Positions 1 through 6,561 are shown, counted from the stretch's first letter. The stretch: DNA of 7,792 bases from Opitutaceae bacterium (GCA_029979145.1 JAPOIC010000090.1:1-7792), one strand, 5' to 3'. Notes: generated by a model not told the origin, from the sequence alone. Made by a program: numbers and translations.

Positions 1-763
1 ACAACTTGAGCCCGGCCAGAACTTCGGCGTGCAGCGCGGGGGTGGCGCAGGCGACGGTGTTCTCGGCGGGGTAGGGCGTGTTGCCCTTGGTGTCGGTGAT
101 GACGCCACCGGCGCCGCGGATCACGGGCACGAGCGCGGCGATGTCCCACGGGTTCATGATCGGATCGATCATGATGTCCGCGAGTCCGGCGGCCACGAGC
201 AGGTAGCCGTAGCAGTCGCCCCAGGTGCGCACGAGCTTGGCGCGGGCGAGCAGGTCGTTGGCCCCAGCACTCAGGCGCTGGCGGTAGTTGAACGGGTCGC
301 TGGTGAGGAATGTGGCGTCGGCCAAGCGCGTGGTGGCGCGCGTGCGCACGGGGCGGCCATTGAGCGTGGTGGTGGTGCCGTCGCCGATCATCTGTTGGCC
401 GAGGATGGGCTGGTTGATGCAGCCGAGGACGGGCTGGCCTTGGTGGAGCAAGGCGATGAGCGTGCCCCAGAGCGGCACGCCGGTGATGAAGCTCTTGGTG
501 CCGTCGATCGGGTCCAACACCCAGACGAATTCGGCGTCGGGGTTTTCGCTGCCGTGTTCCTCGCCGACAATGCCGTGGGCGGGGAACTTCGCCTTGATCA
601 GCCGGCGAAGGACTTCCTCCGCGCCGCGGTCGGCGGCGGTGACGGGCGTGGCGTCGGACTTGGTTTCCACGACGAGGTCCGGGTTCGCGAAAAAGGGCCG
701 GATGCAGTCGGCGCTGGCGGCGGCCAGCTCGGGCAGGAAGTCGCGATAGGGGGTCAGGTCCAC
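1..763 (-). CDS. hisN: Histidinol-phosphatase, HisN type (inositol monophosphatase superfamily), C-terminus cut by window
   Basis: Predicted Mg-dependent phosphatase that removes phosphate from L-histidinol phosphate, the penultimate step of histidine synthesis, in the cytoplasm. From a GTG start, 254 codons are visible and frame is kept to the window edge. The metal site of the superfamily is complete: GEEHG with E68, the signature DPIDGTKSF with D84 and D87, and WDIAA with D207. The stretches PLWGT (98-101), INQP (116-119) and WGDCYGY (181-187) fit the HisN branch better than plain inositol or fructose-1,6-bisphosphatases. Family members are about 255-265 residues, so only the last few residues, or just the stop codon, should lie outside. 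GTG at 763 was chosen because TPYRDF begins right after it and I see no in-frame ATG nearby upstream; there is no clear Shine-Dalgarno site. No other his gene is in the window. A general inositol monophosphatase-like substrate cannot be excluded. Confidence 0.88.
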   Translation of the reverse strand, partial: MDLTPYRDFLPELAAASADCIRPFFANPDLVVETKSDATPVTAADRGAEEVLRRLIKAKFPAHGIVGEEHGSENPDAEFVWVLDPIDGTKSFITGVPLWGTLIALLHQGQPVLGCINQPILGQQMIGDGTTTTLNGRPVRTRATTRLADATFLTSDPFNYRQRLSAGANDLLARAKLVRTWGDCYGYLLVAAGLADIMIDPIMNPWDIAALVPVIRGAGGVITDTKGNTPYPAENTVACATPALHAEVLAGLKL

Positions 764-779
764 GTGCGCAGTGATGCCC

Positions 780-841
780 GTGGAATCCGCGGAAGACACG
801 GAAAAAAAGCTGCGTTCGCCGCCGTTCTGTGTGTTCCGTGT
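780..841. repeat. Short repeat with 9-base periodicity and hairpin in the divergent gap
   Basis: Between hisN and the exonuclease gene lie three 9-base units with a shared core: gtggaatcc (780), gcggaagac (789) and acggaaaaa (798). The 8-base arm acacggaa (796-803) is repeated inverted as ttccgtgt (834-841), giving a stem with a 30-base loop. The right half also contains ttctgtgtg, a looser copy of the same word. Sequences of this flavour recur between genes in verrucomicrobial and planctomycete genomes as far as I recall, so this is probably a degenerate dispersed element, but family membership is inferred. It occupies most of the space where promoters for both flanking genes would have to sit. 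Confidence 0.55.
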
Positions 842-846
842 AGGCC

Positions 847-1521
847 GTGGCCAACCCTTGGACCGAGCAACGCATCCACTTCATCGATTTCGAAGGCAAC
901 ATTGCCTCCGGCATCGTGGAATACGGCGTGGTCGAGATGGGCGGCAGCCAAATCGTGGCGCTGCACACGCGATTGTGCCGGCCGACCGGCCGGCTGCGCA
1001 TCGAAGATGTGGCCGTGCACGGGTTGGATGAAGCGGCGTTGGCCGGGGCGACTCCGCTTGCCGAGGACTTTGCCCAGTTTGCGGATTGGCGGGAAACCGG
1101 TCCGCTCGCGGCGCACTTCGCCGGGGCGGAAAACTCGTTGATCAAGTCGGTGTGGCCCTATCCGCGCAACGCCCCGGACTTCGCCCGGCCGGGCCAGTCG
1201 TCGACGGATTGGGGCCCGTGGATTGATACCGGCGCGCTCTACCGCCAAGCGCGGCCGGGGCTCGCGGCCTACGGGTTGGCGGAACTCGTGGTGGCGTGCG
1301 GGCTGCAGGGGGCGGTCGATGCGGTGGCGGCGGAATTTTGCCCGACGGAACGGCGGCGCTATCACGCGGCACCTTACGATGCGCTGGCAGGTGCGGTGCT
1401 GTTGCGGGCGCTCGCGGCCGAGCCGGCGTGGGCCGAGCTTTCGGTTGGACAGCTGCTGGCGCTGAGCACGCTCGACGGCGGCAAACGCGACGCCCTGCAG
1501 CAGCGCGACCTGTTCGATTGA
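847..1521 (+). CDS. DnaQ-fold (DEDD) 3'-5' exonuclease-like protein
   Basis: Protein of 224 residues with the RNase H-like exonuclease layout. Exo I is IDFEGN with D14 and E16. Exo II is AHFAGAENSLI (89-99), where the usual Asp is replaced by Glu (E95). A conserved-looking WIDTGALYR segment (125-133) follows. Exo III is YHAAPYDALA with H173 and D178, the HxxxxD arrangement of the DEDDh class. It probably trims DNA or RNA 3' ends using two metal ions, but it is shorter and more divergent than polymerase III epsilon or RNase T and I cannot assign a substrate. Start: an in-frame TAG at 841-843 lies six bases upstream, so the GTG at 847 is the first possible start and the only one that keeps Exo I. 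No Shine-Dalgarno site is visible; the arm of the preceding repeat ends at 841. It stands alone, divergent from hisN and convergent with the glycosyltransferase gene. Confidence 0.8.
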   Translation: MANPWTEQRIHFIDFEGNIASGIVEYGVVEMGGSQIVALHTRLCRPTGRLRIEDVAVHGLDEAALAGATPLAEDFAQFADWRETGPLAAHFAGAENSLIKSVWPYPRNAPDFARPGQSSTDWGPWIDTGALYRQARPGLAAYGLAELVVACGLQGAVDAVAAEFCPTERRRYHAAPYDALAGAVLLRALAAEPAWAELSVGQLLALSTLDGGKRDALQQRDLFD

Positions 1522-1531
1522 GTTTTTCGTC

Positions 1532-1610
1532 TGGTGGGTGAACCTGCGCTCCGCGCGCGGTGGGGAAGGCCGTTGGTCCAATTGCCGCGCGCGGAGCGCA
1601 CGGCCCACCA
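1532..1610. terminator. Long inverted repeat between convergent genes, probable bidirectional terminator
   Basis: Perfect 16-base arms tgcgctccgcgcgcgg (1545-1560) and their complement (1585-1600) enclose a 24-base loop. A second outer pair, tggtggg (1532-1538) with cccacca (1604-1610), extends the structure. It starts 11 bases after the exonuclease stop and ends 3 bases before the glycosyltransferase stop on the other strand, filling the convergent gap. A short T run (1523-1527) precedes rather than follows the stem, so this is not a textbook intrinsic terminator in either direction. The size and GC-rich arms also suit a dispersed palindromic repeat reused as a transcription barrier. Confidence 0.6.
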
Positions 1611-1612
1611 AA

Positions 1613-2398
1613 TCAGCCCCAGTAGACTGGCTCGGTCGGCTGAACGTCGACCAGGTAGCGGCGCAGGCCGGTCTTTTGCGCGAGCAGTCCGACGAGATAC
1701 GCGGGATTGTGCACGAGGTAGCGCGCCCCAAGCCGGCGGGGTTCCTGACCAAGCCGATAGAGCCACTCGAGTCCTGCGCGTTGCATCCAAGCCGGGGCCA
1801 TCGGGCGTTCGCCCGCCCAAAGCGCGAAGGCCGCGCCGACCGCAAGCGTGGGCATCGGCAGCAATGGCTTCATCGCGTGAACCCATTGCTCCTGACGCGG
1901 GCAGCCGAGTCCGCAGAAGACGAGCCGCGATCCGCTCGCGATGATGGCCTGGGCATCGGCGGCGGTGATGCGGCGAAAACGCGAAGGCTGCGTGCCGGCG
2001 ATCACGAGCCGGTCGTCCCATGCACGCAGCGCCGGAGCGAGTTTCTCCAGCGTGGCGGCGGTGGCGCCGTAGAGAAAAATGGGCAGATTTTCGCGCGCAG
2101 CGGCGCGGCAAACCTCGCGCATCAGGAAGGGTCCGTAGACGCGGTCACGCAGCTTGGCGTGGTGCAACCAATTGAGCGCCCAGCGCACGGGCTGCCCGTC
2201 GGGCATCGCGAGGTCGAGCGAGTTGAGCGCCCGGCGGTAGGCGATGTCGCGGCGGGCTTCGCCGAGGGCGTGGACGGCAAGCGCAGAAGCGGTGAAAGCC
2301 CGGCGCTCGCGGGCGGCGGCGATGATCGCCGCCGTGGCCGTGGCGTAATCCGTGCGCGACGCCAGCGTGCCGAGGACATTGTGCTTCGCGGGGCTCAT
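1613..2398 (-). CDS. WecG/TagA/CpsF family glycosyltransferase
   Basis: Protein of 261 residues, close to the usual 240-260 of this GT26 family. Members transfer N-acetylmannosamine, its uronic acid or a related sugar from a UDP donor onto an undecaprenyl-linked sugar at the inner face of the membrane, for enterobacterial common antigen, wall teichoic acid or exopolysaccharide. Visible landmarks: T36 in the first strand and D67 in LDLAMPDGQPVRW (61-73), matching the conserved Thr and catalytic Asp region; a GPFLM segment (89-93); GLGCPRQEQW (163-172); AVGAAF (186-191); and the C-terminal block ERPMAPAWMQRAGLEWLYRLGQEPRRL (197-223), which in TagA contributes to membrane-dependent activation. 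Its ATG overlaps the transporter's stop in an ATGA junction, so translation is probably coupled. The exact sugar and acceptor cannot be read from the sequence, and no other glycan genes are visible. Confidence 0.9.
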   Translation of the reverse strand: MSPAKHNVLGTLASRTDYATATAAIIAAARERRAFTASALAVHALGEARRDIAYRRALNSLDLAMPDGQPVRWALNWLHHAKLRDRVYGPFLMREVCRAAARENLPIFLYGATAATLEKLAPALRAWDDRLVIAGTQPSRFRRITAADAQAIIASGSRLVFCGLGCPRQEQWVHAMKPLLPMPTLAVGAAFALWAGERPMAPAWMQRAGLEWLYRLGQEPRRLGARYLVHNPAYLVGLLAQKTGLRRYLVDVQPTEPVYWG

Positions 2399-3609
2399 GC
2401 GGGCGCGGGCTCGCGCAACGCCCTGCGGGTGAACCAGGCGACGCCGAGGCCGAGGGTGACGAAGGCGACGAGGCTGGTGAAGGCGAGGGCGGCGTCGGCG
2501 CGAACGACGACGTAGATCGCGCCGAATTGCATCAGCGTGCGGAGCAGCCGGTCGATGACGGTGAACGCCACGTTCACGCGCCCGATGATGGCGTTGGGCA
2601 CTTCGTGCAGGATTACGCTGCCGCGGGCCACGCGCGACCCAGCGTTACCGAGGCCGAGGAGCAGCAGGGCGACGTAGAACACGAGCACCGAACGCTGTGA
2701 GCCCAGCAGCACCAGGCCAATGATGAACAGGACGAGCATACCGAGGGCGACACGGGCGGGGGTTAGCCCGGCCAGCAGGCGCGGACTCAGGAGGCCGGCG
2801 ATAATGGCGCCGAGGGCAAAGGCCATTTCACCGCGTCCGAAGACCGCTGCCGGGGCGTGCAGGATGTCTTGGACGTAGATAGGGAAAAGGTAGTTGCCGG
2901 TCATGACGGCCACAAACGGGGCGCTGACACCGACGACCCAAAGCGTGAAACGTGGCCGTTGGCGCAGCCAGTTCAAGCCTTCGGTCAGCGAGGCCCAGGC
3001 GTTGGTCTTGGGGCGATCCGCAGTCAGGTGGGTGGCTTGGTAGGGGAGGGTCGATTGAATCGCGAAACTGAAGAGGTAGGTGCCGGCGTCGAAGATCAGG
3101 ATATAGTGAAACGGCACCACGCCGAGCAGGACGCTGGCGACACCGCCGGCGGTCAGCGACGCGACCTGACCCTGCACCTCCATCAGGCCCATGAGCTGCC
3201 GGTAATGGCGTTTCTCGAAGACCTGCTGGATGAAGGCCCACTTGGCCGGGAAGTGCAGCGTGTAGTAAAGCATGCCCGTGGCGTAGAGCGTCATGAGCTG
3301 CCACGTCGCCGCCTGACCGGTAAAGGCTATCCACAATGCCATCGTGAGCGTGGCGGTGGCGCCCAGGAGCTCGCCGCCGAGCAGGGCGAATTTGCGCGAA
3401 TGACGGTCGAGCCACATGCCGTAATACGGCGCGAGCAGGAACAGCGTGATGGTCGTGGCGACGGTGAGGAAGCCGTAGAGTCGGTCGCCGCCTTCGCGCT
3501 GCACGAGCAGCCACGGGACCGCGATGATCGTGATGCCCGAGCCGATGGAGCCGGTGATGTTGGCCAGCAGCAGCCGGCGCATGCGGAAGTCGCGCAGCAG
3601 CTCCTTCAT
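2395..3609 (-). CDS. Major facilitator superfamily transporter, MFS_3/EntS-like
   Basis: Inner-membrane protein of 404 residues with about twelve hydrophobic segments, the normal size for MFS. The first runs from about residue 13 to 36 and the last from about 372 to 395. The loop between helices 2 and 3 carries MFS motif A as GMWLDRHSRK (64-73), with a basic stretch typical of a cytoplasmic loop. A longer polar stretch at about 195-215 (LTADRPKTNAWASL) marks the central loop between the two six-helix halves. The overall pattern resembles the exporter branch that includes EntS and related drug or siderophore efflux proteins; substrate unknown. It is the first gene of a two-gene operon and overlaps the glycosyltransferase by 4 bases. 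The ATG at 3609 places MKELLRDFRMRRLLLANI directly before helix 1, a common N-terminus in this branch; no good Shine-Dalgarno site precedes it. Confidence 0.87.
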   Translation of the reverse strand: MKELLRDFRMRRLLLANITGSIGSGITIIAVPWLLVQREGGDRLYGFLTVATTITLFLLAPYYGMWLDRHSRKFALLGGELLGATATLTMALWIAFTGQAATWQLMTLYATGMLYYTLHFPAKWAFIQQVFEKRHYRQLMGLMEVQGQVASLTAGGVASVLLGVVPFHYILIFDAGTYLFSFAIQSTLPYQATHLTADRPKTNAWASLTEGLNWLRQRPRFTLWVVGVSAPFVAVMTGNYLFPIYVQDILHAPAAVFGRGEMAFALGAIIAGLLSPRLLAGLTPARVALGMLVLFIIGLVLLGSQRSVLVFYVALLLLGLGNAGSRVARGSVILHEVPNAIIGRVNVAFTVIDRLLRTLMQFGAIYVVVRADAALAFTSLVAFVTLGLGVAWFTRRALREPAPA

Positions 3610-3690
3610 GCAACGGGGCGGGATGAGCGCGAAACCATGCGGCGAGTTTTTGGTTGCGCCGGTCCCGACTCAAGCGGCGAATGCAGCGCC
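3610..3690. promoter_or_regulatory. Divergent promoter gap between MFS operon and GNAT gene
   Basis: These 81 bases separate two divergent starts and must hold promoters for both. For the minus strand a weak sigma-70-like candidate is TTGAGT (complement of 3668-3673) and AAAACT (complement of 3645-3650) with 17 bases between; the -10 box matches only three consensus positions. The T-rich agttttt at 3645-3651 is the only AT-rich patch. I see no operator-like palindrome and no convincing plus-strand promoter. Confidence 0.3.
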
Positions 3691-4278
3691 ATGGCCCCCG
3701 GCCACGTCACCCTTACCGGCCAGCACGTGCGAATCGAACCGCTGACGGCAACGCATGTCGCGGATCTCGCCTTGGTGGCCGTTGAGCCGGAGATGTGGGC
3801 TTACCTGCCGGCGCGGGCGTCGCGCGATGAGACGGAGGTGGCGGCGTGGATTGCCGGGGCCTTGGCCGAGGCGGCGAAGGGCACACGGATTCCCTTTGCG
3901 ATCATCGACCGAGCCAGCGGCCGGGCCGTGGGCAGCAAGAGTTATCTGGACGTCGCGCCAGAGCATCTGCGGATCGAGATCGGCTGGACCTGGCTCGGGG
4001 CGCCGGCGCGGCGCACCGCCGTGAACACCGAGTGCAAACTTCTGCTCCTGCGCCATGCGTTTGAGACTTTGGGCTGCGGCCGGGTCCAGCTGAAGACCGA
4101 CGGGCGCAACCTGCGCTCGCAAACCGCAATCGCGCGGCTGGGGGCGTTCCGTGAAGGCGTGCTGCGAAAGCACGTGATCCTGCCGGACGGCTTTGTCCGC
4201 GACACGGTGATGTTTTCGATTACGGCCGATGAGTGGCCCGGCGTGCGGGCGCGGCTGGAAGATTTCCTCGCCCGCTAG
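3691..4278 (+). CDS. GNAT family N-acetyltransferase, RimJ/RimL type
   Basis: Protein of 195 residues covering one GNAT domain. It starts with HVTLTGQHVRIEPLTATHVADL (5-26), the usual opening strand and helix of the RimJ/RimL-like (Acetyltransf_3) group. IEIGWTWLG (95-103) is the central strand, ARRTAVNTECKLLLLRHAFE is the acetyl-CoA-binding loop and helix (here RRTAVN replaces a canonical Q/RxxGxG/A), and TDGRNLRSQTAIARLGAFREG (136-156) is the C-terminal block with N140, which usually helps hold the cofactor. It likely transfers acetyl from acetyl-CoA to an amine on a protein N-terminus, antibiotic or small metabolite; the substrate is unknown. The open frame continues far upstream over the antisense strand of the transporter, but ATG at 3691 gives a normal family length and N-terminus. 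It is divergent from the transporter operon and 43 bases before the peptidase, with which it may be cotranscribed. Confidence 0.88.
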   Translation: MAPGHVTLTGQHVRIEPLTATHVADLALVAVEPEMWAYLPARASRDETEVAAWIAGALAEAAKGTRIPFAIIDRASGRAVGSKSYLDVAPEHLRIEIGWTWLGAPARRTAVNTECKLLLLRHAFETLGCGRVQLKTDGRNLRSQTAIARLGAFREGVLRKHVILPDGFVRDTVMFSITADEWPGVRARLEDFLAR

Positions 4279-4287
4279 TCGGCGCTG

Positions 4288-4309
4288 GACGCCCGTCGCG
4301 GCGGGTGTC
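4288..4309 (+). terminator. Small hairpin between GNAT and peptidase genes
   Basis: gacgcccg (4288-4295) pairs with cgggtgtc (4302-4309), an 8-base-pair stem with one G-U pair and a 6-base loop. It begins 10 bases after the GNAT stop and ends 12 bases before the peptidase start. No T run follows, so termination is doubtful; it could instead attenuate transcription or affect translation of the peptidase gene. Confidence 0.3.
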
Positions 4310-4321
4310 ACGTTCGGCGTT

Positions 4322-6229
4322 ATGACACAAACTTCGTGCTTTCTCACCTGTTGCCTGAGCATGATCACCCTGACCGCGATGAGCCCGTCCCTGGGCGCCA
4401 AACCCGAGACCCGCAACCGCGCCGAGATCCCCGAGGCTTACAAGTGGGATTTCGCCCCGATCTACGCGTCGTGGGACGAGTGGGAGGCCGACCTCAAGGT
4501 GCTCGAAGGTTACATCGACACCTACGCGGCGCTGAAGGGCACGCTGAAGGACGGCGCGGAGGCGCTGGCCAAGGTCAACGAACTCGGCGACGAGATCGGC
4601 CGCCTGCAATACAAGGTCTACCGCTACCCGCAGCTGCAGCGCGACGTGGACCTGCGCAACACCGACATTTCCGGCCGCTTTCAGCGCGTGATGGCGATTT
4701 TCGCCAAGCTCGGCACCGCGAGCTCCTGGCTCACGCCCGAGCTGCTGACCATTCCCGAGGCAACCGTGATGGAGTGGATGAACGCCGAGCCGCGGCTCGA
4801 GCCCTACCGGTTTCCGATCACCGAGGCCTACCGTCAGGCCGGGCACACGTTGAACGAGGACGGCGAGAAGCTCATGTCCTTCTCGTCGCGCTTCAGCGGC
4901 ACGCCGGCGAACATCTACCAGGAGCTAAGCACCTCCGACGTGCAATTCCCGACGGTGAAGCTGTCCGACGGACGCGAGGTCAAGGTGTCCTACGGCGGCT
5001 ACACGGAGGCGCTCACCACGGCGAAGGCGCAAGCCGACCGCGCGCTGGCGTTTAAGGGCCACTACGAGACCTACGCGGCGAACAAGAACACCTATGCCGC
5101 CATCTACAACAGCATCCTGCAGCGCGACTGGTTCGGCGCGCAGGCGCGCAGTTACTCGTCCACCCTGGCGGCGGCGCTGGACAGCGACAATGTGCCGGAG
5201 TCCGTTTACAAGAACCTGGTCGAGACCGTGCGCGCCGGCACCGGCCCGCTGCAGCGCTACGTGAAGGTCCGCCAGAAGATGCTCGGGCTCGACACCTACC
5301 ACCTCTACGACGGCTCGCGGCCGCTGCTCGACGACGACCGCACCTACGAATACGACGCCATGAAGGCGACCGTGTTGGAATCCGTTTTGCCGCTCGGCCC
5401 GGAGTATCACGAGAAGATGGCCAAACTGCTCAAAGGCCGCTGGCTCGACGTGTATGAGAGCGACGGCAAGCGCAGCGGCGCCTACAGCGCGGGCGTCTAC
5501 GGCGTCGGCCCCTACATGCTGATGAACTACAACGACACGCTCGACGCCGTGTTCACCTTCGCGCACGAGGTGGGTCACTCGATGCACACGGTGTTGTCGT
5601 ATGAGAACCAGCCCTTCGCCACCGCAAGCTACACGATCTTCGTCGCCGAGGTGGCCTCGACCACCAATGAGCGCCTGCTGCTCGAGCTGCTCCTGAGCCG
5701 CACCGACGACCCGAAGGAACGCTTCCTTCTGCTTCAGCACGCGATCGACAACATTGTCGGCACGTTCTACACGCAGGTGCTCTTCGCCGACTACGAGTGG
5801 CAGGCCCACCAGCTGGTTGAGAAAGGCCAGCCGGTCACGCCGGACACGCTCTCGGGCATCTACTACGGTCTGCTCGGCGACTACTATGGCGACGCGATCG
5901 AAAAGGATGAGCTTTACCGCTACACTTGGTCGCGCATCCCGCACTTCTTCAACTCGCCCTACTACGTCTACAAATACGCCACCTGCTTCGCTTCGTCGGC
6001 GCAGCTCTTCAAGGCCATGACCACCGGCACCGCCAAGGAGCAGGCCGCGGCGCGCGAGCGTTACCTCACGCTGCTCAAGAGCGGCGGCAATGACCAGCCG
6101 ATGAACCAGCTGCTCAAGGCCGGCGTGGACCTGAACAAGCGCGAGACCATCCAAGCGGTGGTCGACCAAATGGATGAGCTCGTGACGCGCCTCGAAGCCG
6201 AGGCCGCGCGCATTCAAGCGTCGGAGTAA
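4322..6229 (+). CDS. pepF: M3-family zinc metallopeptidase, oligoendopeptidase F-like
   Basis: Protein of 635 residues, near the usual 600 of M3B oligoendopeptidase F, which cuts short peptides internally inside a closed cavity. The zinc site is complete: HEVGH (H415, E416, H419) and the third ligand E443 in FVAEVASTTNE, exactly 24 residues after H419. The C-terminal lobe has HFFNSPYYVYKYA (541-553), the Tyr-rich segment that lines the active site in the family. The mature-like start IPEAYKWDFAPIYASWDEWE is typical for PepF. Ahead of it is an unusual hydrophobic stretch of about 26 residues (FLTCCLSMITLTAMSPSLGA) that might be a signal peptide, although it lacks the expected basic residues. 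ATG 4322 is the start used here; ATG at 4361 or 4379 is also possible, and none has a clear Shine-Dalgarno site. Codon use is strongly GC-biased and similar to the neighbours. Confidence 0.9.
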   Translation: MTQTSCFLTCCLSMITLTAMSPSLGAKPETRNRAEIPEAYKWDFAPIYASWDEWEADLKVLEGYIDTYAALKGTLKDGAEALAKVNELGDEIGRLQYKVYRYPQLQRDVDLRNTDISGRFQRVMAIFAKLGTASSWLTPELLTIPEATVMEWMNAEPRLEPYRFPITEAYRQAGHTLNEDGEKLMSFSSRFSGTPANIYQELSTSDVQFPTVKLSDGREVKVSYGGYTEALTTAKAQADRALAFKGHYETYAANKNTYAAIYNSILQRDWFGAQARSYSSTLAAALDSDNVPESVYKNLVETVRAGTGPLQRYVKVRQKMLGLDTYHLYDGSRPLLDDDRTYEYDAMKATVLESVLPLGPEYHEKMAKLLKGRWLDVYESDGKRSGAYSAGVYGVGPYMLMNYNDTLDAVFTFAHEVGHSMHTVLSYENQPFATASYTIFVAEVASTTNERLLLELLLSRTDDPKERFLLLQHAIDNIVGTFYTQVLFADYEWQAHQLVEKGQPVTPDTLSGIYYGLLGDYYGDAIEKDELYRYTWSRIPHFFNSPYYVYKYATCFASSAQLFKAMTTGTAKEQAAARERYLTLLKSGGNDQPMNQLLKAGVDLNKRETIQAVVDQMDELVTRLEAEAARIQASE

Positions 6230-6246
6230 GGAAGACTTGGGTGTAG

Positions 6247-6268
6247 GGCGGGGATTCCAATCCCCGCC
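6247..6268. repeat. Palindrome A after the peptidase gene
   Basis: ggcggggatt (6247-6256) and aatccccgcc (6259-6268) form a perfect 10-base inverted repeat with a 2-base centre, starting 17 bases after the peptidase stop. It is preceded by tgta and followed by ttgtgt. Position and stability suit a transcription terminator for the peptidase, but the downstream T content is low. Its core (tagggcgggg) returns in elements B and F, so it belongs to a local repeat family. Confidence 0.6.
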
Positions 6269-6289
6269 TTGTGTGCCGTGACGTGAGCG

Positions 6290-6348
6290 AAGGCGGGGAT
6301 TCTCCGTCGCCGAGCCTATGGAGGACGCGTCGGAGTCCCCCCCCTACA
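6290..6348. repeat. Palindrome B, inverted and longer relative of A
   Basis: Read on the minus strand this element begins tgtaggggggggactccg and ends aatccccgcctt, the same two ends as element A (tgtagggcggggattcc ... aatccccgcctt). It has about 27 extra bases between them. The inner arms ctccg (6302-6306) and cggag (6331-6335) extend the stem. A and B therefore look like two copies in opposite orientation, a short and a long form of the same palindromic unit. Confidence 0.5.
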
Positions 6349-6368
6349 ACGCGGCGAGGGCGCCGCGT
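6349..6368. repeat. Palindrome C, 8-base stem with aggg loop
   Basis: acgcggcg (6349-6356) and cgccgcgt (6361-6368) form a perfect stem around the loop aggg. The central 18 bases (6350-6367) recur as an exact reverse complement at 6504-6521. It abuts element B directly. Confidence 0.6.
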
Positions 6369-6435
6369 CCCCATGGGTTGGTGCTGCGTCACGATGACGT
6401 TATCCGGGCTTCGGTGCTGTGCGCTTGAGACGGAA

Positions 6436-6452
6436 GCCGGCGGGACGCCGGC
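6436..6452. repeat. Palindrome E, 7-base stem with gga loop
   Basis: gccggcg (6436-6442) and cgccggc (6446-6452) form a perfect stem around gga, flanked by cggaa on the left and gctccc on the right. The shape, a GC stem with a purine loop and a trailing tccc, is like element C, suggesting the same or a sister family. Confidence 0.5.
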
Positions 6453-6502
6453 GCTCCCGGGAGGGGTGACGCGGAGCGGGGAGTTGTCGCTGCGGGGTGG
6501 AG

Positions 6503-6522
6503 CCGCGGCGCCCTCGCCGCGG
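6503..6522. repeat. Palindrome D, inverted copy of C
   Basis: ccgcggcg (6503-6510) and cgccgcgg (6515-6522) form a stem around ccct. Bases 6504-6521 are the exact reverse complement of 6350-6367. C and D thus form an inverted pair separated by 136 bases, with element E between them. Confidence 0.6.
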
Positions 6523-6561
6523 GAATGCGGCGATGAAAATATCGATGCGGTCCGAGCATAG

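Noticed and set aside
29..1141. 370-codon plus-strand open frame over hisN and the start of the exonuclease gene
   Set aside because: It is antisense to a clear histidinol-phosphatase, then runs out of frame into the exonuclease gene. Composition is Gly/Val/Ala-rich without domain features.
754..2111. Minus-strand open frames of 363 and 245 codons opposite the exonuclease and across the glycosyltransferase
   Set aside because: They cross gene boundaries, have Arg/Pro/Ala-rich low-complexity composition and conflict with well-supported genes.
1538..2515. 325-codon plus-strand open frame opposite the glycosyltransferase gene
   Set aside because: Arg/Gly-rich shadow of the GT26 gene with no motifs.
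2857..3690. N-terminal extension of the GNAT reading frame back to 2857
   Set aside because: It would overlap most of the transporter gene in antisense. The GNAT domain is complete from ATG 3691 and the extension has no domain-like sequence.
2395..4278. Antibiotic biosynthesis/resistance or defence island formed by the MFS, GNAT and glycosyltransferase genes
   Set aside because: GNAT is divergently transcribed and all three families are common housekeeping types. No synthase, toxin, nuclease or recombinase partner supports a joint system.
4925..6217. 430-codon open frame antisense to the peptidase gene
   Set aside because: Its protein is Val/Leu/Arg/His-rich with no recognisable domain. It mirrors the codon structure of a convincing M3 peptidase on the other strand, as expected from GC-rich codon bias.
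6271..6561. 96-codon open frame in the repeat-rich gap
   Set aside because: The translation is made of palindrome sequence (phrases like GGTPALPG and GAAAPSPREC), without a ribosome-binding site or conserved domain.
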